Origin: Citrobacter freundii
Lineage (GTDB): Bacteria; Pseudomonadota; Gammaproteobacteria; Enterobacterales; Enterobacteriaceae
DNA length: 64,000 bases
Reading direction: 5' to 3'
Assembly: GCF_029717145.1 (NCBI RefSeq)
Contig: NZ_CP099222.1
Coordinates: forward strand, 682,001-746,000
A program made the position numbers and the translations under genes. Of this stretch, positions 9,888-21,163 are shown piece after piece; position 1 is the first letter of the stretch; each line of letters starts with the position of its first letter. The notes beneath the pieces were generated by a model, which saw only the letters and a program-made list of their open reading frames with translations, did not search any database and was not told the origin of the DNA.

Positions 9888-11051
9888 CTAGCGTGCCGCT
9901 TCGTAAATGCGGCGGCTGACGTCCAGCGTAATGTCCTGATGTTCGCCCAGTTTCGTCCCACCGTGCGCTGCCAGTTTTTCCAGCAACGCCGGGATGGAAC
10001 TGCCATCCAGACCGTAGTCGGACATGCGGGTTGGGACGCCCATCTGCTCGAAGAATTGACGCGTCGCGGCAATGGCGGCATCGATACGCTGGTCATCACT
10101 CCCTTCGGTGATATTCCAGACGCGCTCCGCGTATTGCAGCAGTTTGGCGCGCTTAGTGTCGCGTTTTTCATTCCACAGTGCCGGCAGAACGATGGCCAGT
10201 GTTTGTGCGTGATCGAGACCGTGCATCGCGGTCAGTTCGTGACCGAGCATATGGGTAGCCCAATCCTGCGGTACGCCTGCGCCAATCAGGCCGTTCAGCG
10301 CCTGGGTCGCTGCCCACATGACGTTGGCGCGGACATCGTAGTTTTCTGGCTCCTGCAACGCTTTCGGGCCCTCTTCTATCAATGTGAGCAAAATACCTTC
10401 GGCAAAGCGGTCCTGTATTTTGCCGTTGACCGGGTATGTTACGTATTGCTCTACGGTGTGAACAAACGCGTCCACTACGCCGTTTGCGACCTGACGCGGC
10501 GGCAGAGTGTAGGTGTAAACCGGATCCAGCACGGCAAAGACCGGCTGCACAAACGGTGTCATAAAGGCCAGCTTATCGCCGGTGGTTTTGCGGGAAATTA
10601 CCGCGCCGGAGTTTGATTCAGAGCCGGTTGCCGGCAGGGTCAAAACGGAGCCCATCGGGATGGCGCTTTTTACGTCGTTGCCGTGAGTTTCCAGGATGCG
10701 CCACGGATCGACACCTTCAGCGTAATGGGCCGCTGCGGCGATGAATTTAGTGCCATCGAGAACAGAGCCGCCGCCGACGGCCAGCAGGAATGTCACCTTC
10801 TCATCACGCACGATGTTGACCGCATTCATCAGCGTTTCATAAGACGGGTTCGGCTCAATACCGCCAAACTCCAGTACATCCAGACCTTTCAGGGCATCCT
10901 GAACCTGTGCCAGTACGCCGGTTTTTTTCACGCTGCCGCCGCCGTAGGTAATCAGCACGCGAGCATCCTGAGGGATTTGATCGCGCAGTTCAGCGATAGC
11001 GCCTTTACCGAACAAAATGCGGGTTGGGGTATGGAGGTTAAAGTTATTCAT
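9888..11051 (-). CDS. yqhD: NADPH-dependent aldehyde reductase / alcohol dehydrogenase YqhD
   Basis: The 387-residue iron/zinc-type (class III) alcohol dehydrogenase starts MNNFNLHTPTRILFGKGAI. It has GGGSV and GGGSVLDGTKF nucleotide-binding glycine runs and the metal-site region with H-x3-H character (DAFVHTVEQYV, GLDHAQTLAIV). It reduces many short aldehydes with NADPH and protects against lipid-peroxidation aldehydes and methylglyoxal. Length equals E. coli YqhD (387 aa). It is divergent from its activator yqhC. Confidence 0.97.
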   Translation of the reverse strand: MNNFNLHTPTRILFGKGAIAELRDQIPQDARVLITYGGGSVKKTGVLAQVQDALKGLDVLEFGGIEPNPSYETLMNAVNIVRDEKVTFLLAVGGGSVLDGTKFIAAAAHYAEGVDPWRILETHGNDVKSAIPMGSVLTLPATGSESNSGAVISRKTTGDKLAFMTPFVQPVFAVLDPVYTYTLPPRQVANGVVDAFVHTVEQYVTYPVNGKIQDRFAEGILLTLIEEGPKALQEPENYDVRANVMWAATQALNGLIGAGVPQDWATHMLGHELTAMHGLDHAQTLAIVLPALWNEKRDTKRAKLLQYAERVWNITEGSDDQRIDAAIAATRQFFEQMGVPTRMSDYGLDGSSIPALLEKLAAHGGTKLGEHQDITLDVSRRIYEAAR

Positions 11052-11245
11052 TGCTCGTTACCTTGTGTGGGTAAAAAAAGAGGGCAGGTGAGTGTCTGCC
11101 TGATGGTGAACATTGTGGTCGTCAGACGCATTCCTCTCAATGCTCATTTCTGCCAATGTCTTGCCTATTTCTACAGACTACTGGAGAAAACGGATAAAAA
11201 TACGCACACTGTGGACGTTACAATTCGATGACGAAAGGGTGCTCC

Positions 11246-12145
11246 ATGAACCGTGATGATGTCTGCCTTCTGCTGACGAAAAAAATTAAGCAGCTGAAAA
11301 ATAATGAAAATAAACTCAATAAATTGCTGCCTGATGTGCGTTTACTGTATGGCATGGAGCCTGGGCTGCGCACCCCTGTGATGTATGAACCTGGCATTAT
11401 ATTTCTCTTTTCGGGTCATAAAATTGGTTACATCAATGAGCGTGTATTTCGTTATGACGCCAACGAATACCTGCTGCTCACCGTACCTTTACCCTTTGAA
11501 TGTGAAACGTATGCGACACCGGAGATTCCACTGGCCGGTCTGCGGCTGAATGTCGATATCCTGCAATTGCAGGAACTCCTGATGGACATTGGCGAAGATG
11601 AGCTGTTTCAGCCTGCAATGGCGGCGAGCGGAATAAACTCGGCCACGCTTTCTGATGAGATTCTTTGCGCGGCCGAGCGTTTGCTGGATGTGATGGAGCG
11701 ACCGCTGGACGCGCGAATTCTGGGAAAACAGATCATCCGTGAGATTTTGTACCATGTGCTGACCGGTCCACGCGGTGGCGCGCTGCTTGCGTTGGTCAGT
11801 CGTCAGACGCATTTCAGTTTGATCAGTCGCGTGCTGAAGCGCATCGAAAACAAGTACACCGAGAACCTCAACGTTGAGCAACTGGCGGCAGAAGCCAACA
11901 TGAGCGTGTCGGCGTTTCATCATAATTTTAAATCGGTGACCAGCACTTCACCGCTGCAGTATCTGAAGAGTTATCGCCTGCATAAGGCTCGGATGATGAT
12001 CATTCACGACGGCATGAAGGCCAGCGCGGCAGCAATGCGGGTTGGCTATGAGAGCGCGTCGCAGTTTAGCCGCGAGTTTAAACGGTACTTTGGCGTAACG
12101 CCGGGGGAGGATGCGGCAAGAATTCGGACGATGCAGGGAAGTTAA
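11246..12145 (+). CDS. yqhC: AraC-family activator YqhC
   Basis: The 299-residue protein has an N-terminal AraC-type cupin-like region and two C-terminal helix-turn-helix motifs (about residues 200-290; [20 protein letters not shown] and [19 protein letters not shown]). YqhC activates the divergent yqhD-dkgA genes in response to reactive aldehydes. I use ATG 11246 (MNRDDVCLL) rather than the upstream in-frame ATG 11228, because AAAGGG lies before 11246. The 194-bp space to yqhD should hold its binding sites; none could be defined by eye. Confidence 0.93.
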   Translation: MNRDDVCLLLTKKIKQLKNNENKLNKLLPDVRLLYGMEPGLRTPVMYEPGIIFLFSGHKIGYINERVFRYDANEYLLLTVPLPFECETYATPEIPLAGLRLNVDILQLQELLMDIGEDELFQPAMAASGINSATLSDEILCAAERLLDVMERPLDARILGKQIIREILYHVLTGPRGGALLALVSRQTHFSLISRVLKRIENKYTENLNVEQLAAEANMSVSAFHHNFKSVTSTSPLQYLKSYRLHKARMMIIHDGMKASAAAMRVGYESASQFSREFKRYFGVTPGEDAARIRTMQGS

Positions 12146-12192
12146 TGATGTTCACCGTTGGCCTGATTAGCAAAGCGGCATCAGGCGAAAAT

Positions 12193-12212
12193 GCCGGGTG
12201 ATTTTACCCGGC
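12193..12212. terminator. Hairpin between convergent yqhC and yghB
   Basis: GCCGGGT-GATTTT-ACCCGGC is a 7-bp perfect stem between the 3' ends of yqhC and yghB and could end transcription from either side. There is no long T tract. Confidence 0.5.
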
Positions 12213-12225
12213 CAACGATGACGAC

Positions 12226-12885
12226 TCAGGCGCTACAGCATTTTTTTTTAATCACCACGAACAAGGTACCTAGCAGACCAGCAGTTAACAGCGCGATGGG
12301 TAGGATCATCAGAAAGGTCATCACCTGATCTTCATGGCGTTTAACGAATGGGATCATGCTGAGAGCATAGCCAAAGCTGGTGACCACGGTGACCCACAGC
12401 AGGCCGCTCAGCCAGTTAAAGAACTGAAACCGGCGGTTAGGCAGACCTGAAATCCCCGCCATTGTTGGCAGCAGGGTGCGAACAAATGCCAGGAAACGTC
12501 CCGCGAGCAGCGCCATCAGACCGTGTTGGTCAAACATACAGGTGGCACGCTGATGATATTTTTCAGGTAATTGCGCCAGCCAGCTTTTCACCGTCCGCGT
12601 ATTGCCCAACCAGCGCCCTTGAATATAGCTCAGCCAACAGCCCAGACTGGCTGCGGCAGTCAGAATAGCAATTGTCGGGAGAAAGCTCATCACGTCCTGC
12701 GCGATCAGCGCTCCGGCCAGTAACAGCAGGCTGTCTCCGGGTAAAAAGGAAGCAGGCAGCAGACCATTTTCTAAAAACAACGTGGCAAACATGACGAAGT
12801 ACACCACACTCACAACGTGCGGATCTGCCAGCGCGGCAAAATCGTGTTGCCAGAGCGCGGAGATAATATCTTGAATGACTACCAT
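12226..12885 (-). CDS. yghB: DedA family inner membrane protein YghB
   Basis: The 219-residue polytopic protein has the DedA/SNARE-associated signature ([22 protein letters not shown], then [27 protein letters not shown]). DedA proteins act in membrane lipid handling and proton-motive-force-dependent cell division; YghB and YqjA are redundant in E. coli. The open frame extends upstream to 13014, but MVVIQDII at 12885 matches the E. coli start and gives its exact length. Confidence 0.95.
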   Translation of the reverse strand: MVVIQDIISALWQHDFAALADPHVVSVVYFVMFATLFLENGLLPASFLPGDSLLLLAGALIAQDVMSFLPTIAILTAAASLGCWLSYIQGRWLGNTRTVKSWLAQLPEKYHQRATCMFDQHGLMALLAGRFLAFVRTLLPTMAGISGLPNRRFQFFNWLSGLLWVTVVTSFGYALSMIPFVKRHEDQVMTFLMILPIALLTAGLLGTLFVVIKKKCCSA

Positions 12886-13016
12886 GGACTTTCCTGTGGA
12901 ACAGCATTTATGAGTGGATTGTACTCCTGAATTGTCCGGGATGCCTTGATCCCGGACGCAACAATTGCAGACTTTTCCACCAGAAGTGTCTGCATATATG
13001 TCCAACTGCGGCAATA

Positions 13017-14204
13017 TTACTCGATTCGGGCGAATCCTGCGGCTAAATCCGCAATCAGATCGTCAACATTTTCTAAACCGATGTGTAAACGGATGAGCGT
13101 TCCGCTGAAGTCCACGTTGCCTTCAGGACGGATGGCGGCAATGTGTTCGGGTTGATTGGCCAGAATCAGTGATTCAAACCCGCCCCAGGAGTAGGCCATG
13201 CTGAACAGCGTAAAGTGATCCAAATACGCTGATAGCTCGTCATTGTTCAGCTTCTTATTCAACACAAACGAGAACAGACCGCTGCTGCCGGTAAAATCAC
13301 GTTTCCAGAATTCGTGCCCTTTGCTGCCGGGAAGCGCGGGGTGGTTGACGCGGGCGACCTGCGGATGATCGGCCAGCCATTCGGCAACCTTCAGGCTGCT
13401 TTCGTGATGCTGGCGCAGACGAACGCCCAGAGTCCGCAGTCCGCGGCTGGTCATATAGGCGGTATCGGCATCCAGCATTTGCCCCATTAAATAGGCGTTT
13501 TCGCGCAGTTGGTCCCAGCAGCGGGCATTTGATACCGCCGTACCGACCATTGCATCGGAATGGCCAATCAGGTATTTGGTGCCCGCCTGAATTGAGATGT
13601 CGATTCCAAAATCCAGCGCATTGAACAGCACCCCGGCAGCCCAGGTGTTATCGATCATGATGATGGCGTCCGGCGCTACGCTTCTGACGGCGGCGACAAT
13701 CGCCGGAACATCATGCACTTCCATAGTGACGGAGCCGGGAGATTCCAGAAATACCACTTTGGTGTTCGGCTGAATGTGCTTCACAATATCGGCACCGACT
13801 AACGGATCGAACCAGCCGGTGGTTACGCCGAGCTTGCCGAGGATTTTCGTGCAAAAATCCTGGCTCGGCTCATAGGCCGTGTTGGTCATTAGCACGTGGT
13901 CGCCGTGTTCAACAAAGGCCAAAATCGTGTTGGCAACGGCTGCGGCGCCGCAGGGAAACAGGGCGCAACCCGCGCCGCCTTCCAGCTCACACATGGCTTC
14001 CTGCAGGGAGAAATGTGTCAGCGTGCCGCGGCGTCCGTAAAAAAGTGCGCCGTTAGCGCGGTTGTGGGTGGCCTGTTTTTTAGCCTCAACGGATTCGAAT
14101 ACCAGTGAAGAGGCGCGTTGGATCACGCTGTTGACGGAACCCTGCGTGTACTTTTTACTGCGTCCTGCCTGAACGAGTTTGGTCTCAAGATGCTTGTCTG
14201 CCAT
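13017..14204 (-). CDS. metC: Cystathionine beta-lyase
   Basis: The 395-residue PLP enzyme of the Cys/Met metabolism family has the PLP lysine in [14 protein letters not shown], the substrate/PLP contact region SLVFES...[17 protein letters not shown], and [10 protein letters not shown]. It cleaves cystathionine to homocysteine, pyruvate and ammonia in methionine synthesis. Length equals E. coli MetC (395). MetJ boxes lie just upstream (14223-14246). It is divergent from exbB as in E. coli. Confidence 0.97.
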   Translation of the reverse strand: MADKHLETKLVQAGRSKKYTQGSVNSVIQRASSLVFESVEAKKQATHNRANGALFYGRRGTLTHFSLQEAMCELEGGAGCALFPCGAAAVANTILAFVEHGDHVLMTNTAYEPSQDFCTKILGKLGVTTGWFDPLVGADIVKHIQPNTKVVFLESPGSVTMEVHDVPAIVAAVRSVAPDAIIMIDNTWAAGVLFNALDFGIDISIQAGTKYLIGHSDAMVGTAVSNARCWDQLRENAYLMGQMLDADTAYMTSRGLRTLGVRLRQHHESSLKVAEWLADHPQVARVNHPALPGSKGHEFWKRDFTGSSGLFSFVLNKKLNNDELSAYLDHFTLFSMAYSWGGFESLILANQPEHIAAIRPEGNVDFSGTLIRLHIGLENVDDLIADLAAGFARIE

Positions 14205-14222
14205 GTTGGATTACCTGTTTTT

Positions 14223-14246
14223 ATACGTCTGGATGTCTAAACTAGC
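14223..14246. promoter_or_regulatory. MetJ boxes upstream of metC
   Basis: Three adjacent 8-mers ATACGTCT-GGATGTCT-AAACTAGC resemble tandem copies of the MetJ met-box AGACGTCT (6/8, 6/8 and a weak third). They lie 19 bases upstream of the metC start. Repression by MetJ-S-adenosylmethionine is expected, as for E. coli metC. Confidence 0.75.
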
Positions 14247-14372
14247 ATGGATCTTCGGCGACGCATCCTGCAGAAGGGCCATAAAGTAGAAAATAGTCCC
14301 AAAATGTGTCTGCTGACTTTTTTACTGCGTAAGCGCAAGGAAAAGAAACCAAAGGTGCGGCACTATGTAAAT

Positions 14373-14393
14373 AGTAATGAGAACGACTATCAA
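14373..14393. promoter_or_regulatory. Fur-box-like site upstream of exbB
   Basis: GTAATGAGAACGACTATCA is close to the Fur consensus (GATAATGATAATCATTATC) and sits about 60-80 bases before exbB. Iron repression of exbBD by Fur is established in E. coli; the site here is inferred from similarity. Confidence 0.55.
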
Positions 14394-14454
14394 TTCGACG
14401 TCTTTTTGATATCATTACGCTCAGATTTTGTGATTTGCGTCCTGGAGATACAGA

Positions 14455-15189
14455 GTGGGTAATAATTTGATGCAGACGGACCTTTCCGTCTGGGGTATGT
14501 ATCAGCACGCCGATATCGTGGTTAAGTGCGTGATGATTGGGCTAATTTTGGCGTCCGTGGTCACCTGGGCTATCTTCTTCAGTAAGAGCCTTGAGTTCTT
14601 TACGCAGAAGCGTCGTCTTAAGCGCGAACAGCAACTGCTGGCAGATGCCCGCTCTTTAGACCAGGCAAGTGAGATTGCCGCTGGATTCGATGCCAAAAGC
14701 CTGGGCGCAATGTTAATTAACGAAGCGCAGAACGAGCTGGAACTGTCAGAAGGCAGCGATGACAACGAAGGGATTAAAGAGCGTACCGGGTTCCGCCTGG
14801 AACGTCGCGTTGCAGCTGTAGGGCGTCATATGGGGCGGGGTAATGGATACCTGGCGACCATTGGGGCTATCTCTCCCTTTGTGGGTCTGTTCGGTACAGT
14901 ATGGGGCATCATGAATAGCTTCATCGGTATTGCACAAACGCAAACGACGAACCTGGCCGTGGTTGCGCCGGGGATTGCAGAAGCGCTGTTAGCCACCGCG
15001 ATTGGTTTGGTTGCCGCTATACCTGCTGTTGTTATCTACAACATCTTCGCCCGTCAGATTGGCAGCTACAAAGCCATGCTGGGTGATGTTGCGGCACAGG
15101 TGCTGTTATTGCAAAGTCGCGATCTTGACCTGAGTGCAAGCGCTGCGGCGCATCCGGTACGCGCTGCGCAGAAATTACGTGTAGGATAA
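14455..15189 (+). CDS. exbB: TonB energising system protein ExbB
   Basis: The 244-residue MotA/TolQ/ExbB proton channel protein begins MGNNLMQTDLSVWGMYQHAD, like E. coli ExbB (244 aa), from a GTG start. It has TM1 at about residues 16-39 and the paired TM2/TM3 region IGAISPFVGLFGTVWGIM...LLATAIGLVAAIPAVVIYN. With ExbD and TonB it harnesses proton-motive force for outer-membrane siderophore and B12 uptake. exbD follows 6 bases later; the Fur-like site upstream fits iron regulation. Confidence 0.97.
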   Translation: MGNNLMQTDLSVWGMYQHADIVVKCVMIGLILASVVTWAIFFSKSLEFFTQKRRLKREQQLLADARSLDQASEIAAGFDAKSLGAMLINEAQNELELSEGSDDNEGIKERTGFRLERRVAAVGRHMGRGNGYLATIGAISPFVGLFGTVWGIMNSFIGIAQTQTTNLAVVAPGIAEALLATAIGLVAAIPAVVIYNIFARQIGSYKAMLGDVAAQVLLLQSRDLDLSASAAAHPVRAAQKLRVG

Positions 15190-15195
15190 TGTTCC

Positions 15196-15621
15196 ATGGC
15201 AATGAGTTTTAATGAAAACCTGGACGATAACGGTGAAATGCACGACATCAACGTCACGCCGTTTATCGATGTTATGTTGGTGTTGTTGATCATTTTTATG
15301 GTGGCCGCGCCGCTGGCAACGGTGGATGTGAAGGTGAATCTACCGGCTTCGACCAGCACGCCGCAACCGCGTCCTGAAAAACCGGTTTATCTGTCAGTGA
15401 AAGCGGATAACACGATGTTTATCGGCAACGATCAGGTGACCGATGAAACCATGATTAACGCGCTAAACACGCTGACAGAAGGCAAGAAAGACACCACTAT
15501 CTTCTTCCGGGCTGATAAAACTGTCGACTATGAAACCATGATGAAAGTGATGGATACGCTGCATCAGGCAGGTTTCCTGAAGATTGGTTTGGTTGGTGAA
15601 GAGACCGTGAAAGCGAAGTAA
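15196..15621 (+). CDS. exbD: TonB energising system protein ExbD
   Basis: The 141-residue ExbD/TolR protein has a cytoplasmic N-terminus and one TM helix carrying the essential aspartate in NVTPFIDVMLVLLIIFMVAA (Asp25 region), then a periplasmic domain. It is the ExbB partner in the proton-driven TonB motor. It is cotranscribed with exbB. Confidence 0.97.
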   Translation: MAMSFNENLDDNGEMHDINVTPFIDVMLVLLIIFMVAAPLATVDVKVNLPASTSTPQPRPEKPVYLSVKADNTMFIGNDQVTDETMINALNTLTEGKKDTTIFFRADKTVDYETMMKVMDTLHQAGFLKIGLVGEETVKAK

Positions 15622-15629
15622 TCTCTGTT

Positions 15630-15657
15630 GCCGGGTGAAGGGTTTCGCCTTACCCGG
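15630..15657. terminator. Hairpin after exbD
   Basis: GCCGGGTGAAGG-GTTTCG-CCTTACCCGGC forms a long stem with one bulge 8 bases after the exbD stop. It lies between convergent genes and resembles both a terminator and a REP-type unit. The T-rich stretch that follows is broken by C residues. Confidence 0.55.
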
Positions 15658-15684
15658 CCTCCTCTTTCGGCTTCCTCCATCCCC

Positions 15685-16092
15685 TCATTTCTTTTCGTCC
15701 AGCGCGACGGTAGTGACTCTGGTCGCGGCATAACTCCCTTCAGATAGCTTACGCGTCAGGCGCAATGTCGCCGTTTCTCGCGCGAGTAAATGCTGGTACG
15801 CGCTTTCCAGACGGGCCATGATTTTGTCCCGCAGCGCCGGCTGTTGGGCAATAATGGCTTCAATGGTGGCACCGTAGATCTCTTCTTTGGCTTGCAGAGC
15901 ATAGATTTCCCGGCGGTTTTGCCACTTCATGCGTACCAGGGCTGCGGGTATTGATACCATTTCCTGAGCCACGCTCTCCAGCGTGGCATTTTTATTGGCA
16001 ATTAAGATATCCAGATTCTGCTTTAAGACAAATTCGTCACTTTTATGGTTGTCTAAAGCCAAATAAACGTTGTTATCCTCAATATCTTTCAT
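15685..16092 (-). CDS. Hypothetical protein (135 aa)
   Basis: I do not recognise this protein. It is soluble, mostly helical by composition, without signal peptide or membrane segment; a central stretch is rich in Q, A and R (AKEEIYGATIEAIIAQQPAL). It starts one base after the stop of the upstream 134-aa gene (TAA-A-ATG), so the two form an operon and are probably translationally coupled. The pair is inserted between exbD and yqhA, where E. coli K-12 has no comparable genes. Confidence 0.7.
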   Translation of the reverse strand: MKDIEDNNVYLALDNHKSDEFVLKQNLDILIANKNATLESVAQEMVSIPAALVRMKWQNRREIYALQAKEEIYGATIEAIIAQQPALRDKIMARLESAYQHLLARETATLRLTRKLSEGSYAATRVTTVALDEKK

Positions 16093-16093
16093 T

Positions 16094-16498
16094 TTATTTC
16101 TCTTCCAGAGAATAAAAAATCGGATCGCTGGTTTCGCGAGTCAGTAAATTAAGCCAAATTTTATTGCCCTGCTCATTTATTAACGCAGTGTTTTTTGCCA
16201 AAATTTTACTTAATTCTTGTGCGTTAATGTCACCTTCTATTTGCAGTGAATTAAGCAGACGGGTGAATGATTCGATTTTTGCTGCGCGAAACAGTCGCTC
16301 TTTTAAATGGCGGTCACATTCTTCAAATAACATGTTACGGGTCTGACCGGTAGCGGTGGTGCTAATTAAAATATCCGCTTCAAACTCGCTTAAGGTTGTC
16401 TTTCCCTGAGTCAAATTTTCACTATTTTCTACGGTATCAGTATTGGTTGGGGATGTAGATAAATGAAAACGAGAGGGAACAAGATGCTCGGGAAGCAT
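16094..16498 (-). CDS. Hypothetical protein (134 aa)
   Basis: I do not recognise this protein. The frame opens at a TTG (16585), but ATG 16498 (MLPEHLVPSRF) has an AAAGGA site eight bases upstream and is the better start. It has a Ser/Thr-rich N-terminal 40 residues, then a likely helical, charged region (FEECDRHLKERLFRAAKIES). There are no membrane segments. It is the first gene of a two-gene operon with the 135-aa protein and is divergent from the 167-aa gene at 16604. Confidence 0.65.
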   Translation of the reverse strand: MLPEHLVPSRFHLSTSPTNTDTVENSENLTQGKTTLSEFEADILISTTATGQTRNMLFEECDRHLKERLFRAAKIESFTRLLNSLQIEGDINAQELSKILAKNTALINEQGNKIWLNLLTRETSDPIFYSLEEK

Positions 16499-16603
16499 GT
16501 TGAAATATCCTTTACTGCCAGTGAGGTAAGTTTTTTTAATAAGACAGGCTGCGTTGACAATAGCATGGGGTAATTTTAAAATCAAAAAAAATGGAGCCTG
16601 TAT

Positions 16604-17672
<1,069 letters not shown>

Positions 17673-17727
17673 ATCAGTACGGCCGGGTCGGCAATTTTAC
17701 CGCCCCCCCGGCATACTGTTTAGACGA

Positions 17728-18768
17728 TTATTTATCTGATGAGGCCTGCCACAGATTGAGCTTGCCGTCGGTGACGTGCTTATCTATCTGCGCCAGTTCT
17801 TCAGCGCTGAATGCCAGGTTATTCAACGCTTGAACGTTTTCTTCTAACTGCTCGGGACGGCTGGCGCCAATTAACACTGACGTCACGCGGTTATCTTTGA
17901 GTAACCAGCTCAATGCCATTTGCGCCATCGACTGTCCACGCCGTTGCGCCATCTCGTTCAGCAACCGTAGGCTGTTAAGATTTTCTTCCGTCAGCATATT
18001 TTCCGTCAGGCCACGGGCTTTTTTCCCTTCACGCTGCATACGCGAACCTTCTGGAATACCGTTCAGGTATTTCCCCGTCAGCAACCCCTGAGCCAGCGGG
18101 GTAAAGGCGATGCAACCAATACCGTTTGTGTCCAGCGTATCCAGCAGGCCACTGCTGTCGACCCAGCGATTAAGCAGGTTGTAGGACGGTTGGTGGATCA
18201 GCAGCGGAATTTTCCATTCCCGCAGCAGGTCGGCCATTATTTGCGTGCGCTCCGGGGAATAAGATGAAATACCAACATACAACGCTTTGCCACTTTGCAC
18301 GGCGTGAGCCAGCGCCGCGGCGGTCTCTTCCATTGGCGTGCTTTCGTCAACGCGGTGAGAATAGAAAATGTCGACGTAATCGAGGCCCATGCGTTTCAGA
18401 CTCTGGTCGAGGCTGGCAAGCAGATACTTACGCGAGCCGCCAGAACCGTACGGTCCCGGCCACATGTCGTAGCCAGCCTTGGTAGAGATGATTAATTCGT
18501 CACGGTACTGCGCGAAATCCTCACGCAATAATCGGCCGAAGTTTTCTTCAGCGCTGCCCGGCGGCGGCCCGTAGTTATTGGCTAAATCGAAATGCGTGAT
18601 GCCTAAATCAAATGCTTTACGCAGCAGGGCACGCTGTGAATCCAGTGCTTGGACGTGTCCAAAACTGTGCCATAAACCCAGCGACAGTGCAGGCAAGCGC
18701 AAACCGCTGCGACCACAGTAGCGATAGAGCATTTGCTCATAACGTTCAGGGTTGGCAAACCAGGCCAT
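17728..18768 (-). CDS. gpr: L-glyceraldehyde 3-phosphate reductase (aldo-keto reductase YghZ)
   Basis: The 346-residue AKR14-type protein has the catalytic D-x4-Y in HFDLANNYGPPPGSAE, STKAGYDMWPGPYG, and the substrate loop YSHRVDESTPMEET. It reduces L-glyceraldehyde 3-phosphate and methylglyoxal with NADPH. Length equals E. coli YghZ (346). It faces away from the chemoreceptor gene. Confidence 0.95.
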   Translation of the reverse strand: MAWFANPERYEQMLYRYCGRSGLRLPALSLGLWHSFGHVQALDSQRALLRKAFDLGITHFDLANNYGPPPGSAEENFGRLLREDFAQYRDELIISTKAGYDMWPGPYGSGGSRKYLLASLDQSLKRMGLDYVDIFYSHRVDESTPMEETAAALAHAVQSGKALYVGISSYSPERTQIMADLLREWKIPLLIHQPSYNLLNRWVDSSGLLDTLDTNGIGCIAFTPLAQGLLTGKYLNGIPEGSRMQREGKKARGLTENMLTEENLNSLRLLNEMAQRRGQSMAQMALSWLLKDNRVTSVLIGASRPEQLEENVQALNNLAFSAEELAQIDKHVTDGKLNLWQASSDK

Positions 18769-19067
18769 GAGATCTCCTTAGTGCAGGTTAATCGTGCAGG
18801 TGAATTTCGAAACGACGTTTCTATTCTAGCTGTTTCACGATGATTATCCCGTTCACCAGGTCACATTGAGATGAAAAACTGAGAGTTGTGTTTCGTGTTG
18901 AAAGTAACCCTCGGGCGTCGGGCCAGATAGGTACGCACTTAATTAACGTATGGACTTGATTCCCCAAGTAATAATAATTGCTGGTTTTATTAGCCTTCAT
19001 ATCGATATAACGGGGAGGAACAGGAAGAGTCGATGTGCTTAAAAAAGTAAAAAAATAAACAACGCAT

Positions 19068-19094
19068 TATATCTTCTTCGTGACCTGCCGATAA
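19068..19094 (+). promoter_or_regulatory. Sigma-28 (FliA) flagellar promoter for the chemoreceptor
   Basis: A perfect -10 element GCCGATAA (19087-19094) follows a partial -35 TATATCTT (19068-19075; consensus TAAAGTTT, 5 of 8) with the canonical 11-base spacer. It lies 55 bases before ATG 19150 and fits class-3 flagellar regulation of a chemotaxis receptor. Confidence 0.75.
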
Positions 19095-19149
19095 CAAGGA
19101 TAAGTCTCGCCTGATGGCGAAAATCCTCATCTACGGCAAGGAAACTATT

Positions 19150-20790
19150 ATGCGTTTGCTGCAAAACTTCACTATTCGTATTGTCATGCTGGCAATACTG
19201 GGACTATTTTGCCTGCTCTGGTCGGGCGTGGGGTTATTTAGTCTCCATTCGTTATCTAAAATATCAGAAGGCAATGAGATTGATCGTCATCTCGTACAGC
19301 AGATGACGGTTCTTAGTCAGGGGAACGATCAGTACTTTCGCTTTGTCACGCGACTAAGCCGAGCTGTGGATGTCAAAATCGGCGGCGGAACGCCTGACTT
19401 TGGTCCGGCTCAGCAATCTCTGGATGGCATGCGTAAAAAACTTGAGCAGATGAAAACGCTGTCGCCGGGGCCGATGGATGCGGAAATTGCCACCGCGGTG
19501 CTGACGACGTGGCAAGCGCTGCTGGAGAAAGGTGTGATCCCGCAGATGCAACTGGCGCAGCAGGGATCGCTTACCGCATGGTCAGAGCATGCCAGCACTG
19601 TTACACCGGCGCTAAGCCGCGATTTTGGTGCCAGCGCCGAGCGGTTTAATACCGCCGCCGGTAAGCGACTGGATGCGACGCGCATTATGGTCGACGGTAA
19701 AACATCGATTATCCGCACCTTGATTATCACCGCCGTTATCCTCGGTATTGCCATTCTTATCTTTACCGACCGCTATCTTGTGGCAATGATGGTGAAGCCG
19801 CTGGCACGCATTCGCCAGCAGTTCCGCCAGATTGCCCACGGCGACCTTAGCCATCCGATTGAAGAATTTGGTCGTAATTGCGTAGGGCAACTGGTGCCTT
19901 TACTCAGTGCGATGCAGGACAGCCTGCGTGAAGCCGTCAGTACGATTCGGTCAGGCAGTGACAACATCTGGCGCGGCGCGACGGAGATTTCCAGCGGCAA
20001 TAACGATCTTTCTTCGCGTACGGAAGAGCAGGCCGCAGCGCTGGAAGAGACCGCCGCCAGCATGGAGCAACTCACCGCCACGGTGAAACTGAATGCTGAG
20101 AATGCGCGCGAGGCCAGCCAGCTTGCCGATACGGCATCAGAAACGGCGGGCAAAGGCAGCACGCTGGTTTCGCAGGTAGTGGATACCATGGACGGGATTG
20201 CTGCCAGTTCTAAGCAGATCGCCGAAATTACCTCAGTTATTAACAGCATCGCATTCCAGACCAACATCCTGGCGCTCAACGCCGCCGTCGAAGCGGCCCG
20301 AGCGGGCGAACAGGGCCGTGGTTTTGCGGTGGTTGCCGGTGAGGTGCGAAATCTTGCCAGCCGCAGCGCAGGCGCGGCGAAAGAGATTGAGACGTTGATT
20401 GGCGAGTCGGCGCGCCGTGTCGATCAGGGCGCGCGTCTGGTCAAGGAGACCGGCTTGACGATGGACGCTATTCTGCGCGGAGCAACCGAAGTGACGGCAA
20501 TTATGAAACAAATTGCCTCCGCCTCTGAAGAGCAGAATAAAGGCATCTCACAGGTGAGCGTCGCGATCACACAAATGGACAGCGTGACCCAACAAAACGC
20601 CGCGCTGGTGGAGCAGGTATCGGCGGCGGCAGTGGCGTTGGAGCGACAAACCGAAGACCTGCAGCGTGCCGTTCAGCAGTTCCGGCTTTCCGCAAGTGAC
20701 GTGCAGCATGCACCAACCAACACCGTTTTACCCACCGAAGAAAGCGCTGCGCCTAAAGCATCTAAACCGGATGAATGGGTGGCCTTTTAA
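19150..20790 (+). CDS. Methyl-accepting chemotaxis protein
   Basis: The 546-residue transmembrane chemoreceptor has TM1 at about residues 10-34, a periplasmic four-helix ligand domain, TM2 at about residues 187-206, and HAMP. The class-36H signalling hairpin has tip motif [20 protein letters not shown]. It ends in DEWVAF, an xWxxF pentapeptide like the NWETF tether that binds CheR/CheB, so it is probably a high-abundance-type receptor. The ligand is unknown. ATG 19150 ([10 protein letters not shown]) has AAGGA upstream and is preferred over ATG 19114. Salmonella carries an MCP gene at the equivalent place beside hyb. Confidence 0.93.
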   Translation: MRLLQNFTIRIVMLAILGLFCLLWSGVGLFSLHSLSKISEGNEIDRHLVQQMTVLSQGNDQYFRFVTRLSRAVDVKIGGGTPDFGPAQQSLDGMRKKLEQMKTLSPGPMDAEIATAVLTTWQALLEKGVIPQMQLAQQGSLTAWSEHASTVTPALSRDFGASAERFNTAAGKRLDATRIMVDGKTSIIRTLIITAVILGIAILIFTDRYLVAMMVKPLARIRQQFRQIAHGDLSHPIEEFGRNCVGQLVPLLSAMQDSLREAVSTIRSGSDNIWRGATEISSGNNDLSSRTEEQAAALEETAASMEQLTATVKLNAENAREASQLADTASETAGKGSTLVSQVVDTMDGIAASSKQIAEITSVINSIAFQTNILALNAAVEAARAGEQGRGFAVVAGEVRNLASRSAGAAKEIETLIGESARRVDQGARLVKETGLTMDAILRGATEVTAIMKQIASASEEQNKGISQVSVAITQMDSVTQQNAALVEQVSAAAVALERQTEDLQRAVQQFRLSASDVQHAPTNTVLPTEESAAPKASKPDEWVAF

Positions 20791-20875
20791 TCTGGCACAA
20801 AAAAGTGCGTGATACCTCTGGCCTTTGCTTAAAAAATCGCTATATAATTTATTATATAGCGATTGGAGGTAATGC

Positions 20876-21163
20876 ATGGATAACCATTTTGGAAAAGGCC
20901 TGATGGCAGGATTAAACGCCTCAAGTGCAGATAGCGCGCGAACGGTGGCGAATTTTTGTGCTGACTATAAGCGTGGCTTTGTGCTGGGCTTTTCACATCG
21001 GATGTTTGAACGAACGGGCGATCGGCAACTGAGTGCGTGGGAGGCGGGGATCCTCACGCGCCGCTACGGGCTGGATAAAGAAATGGTGATGGATTTCTTC
21101 AAGGAGAACCAGTCCAGTACAACAATTCGCTTTTTCATGGCCGGTTATCGGCTCGAAGCTTGA
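20876..21163 (+). CDS. yghW: YghW family protein (DUF2623)
   Basis: This 95-residue small soluble protein has the YghW core ([44 protein letters not shown]; shown only as landmark segments [16 protein letters not shown] and RRYGLDKEM). The length matches E. coli YghW (95 aa). A strong GGAGG lies before ATG 20876. Function is unknown; it lies next to the hyb operon. Confidence 0.9.
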   Translation: MDNHFGKGLMAGLNASSADSARTVANFCADYKRGFVLGFSHRMFERTGDRQLSAWEAGILTRRYGLDKEMVMDFFKENQSSTTIRFFMAGYRLEA

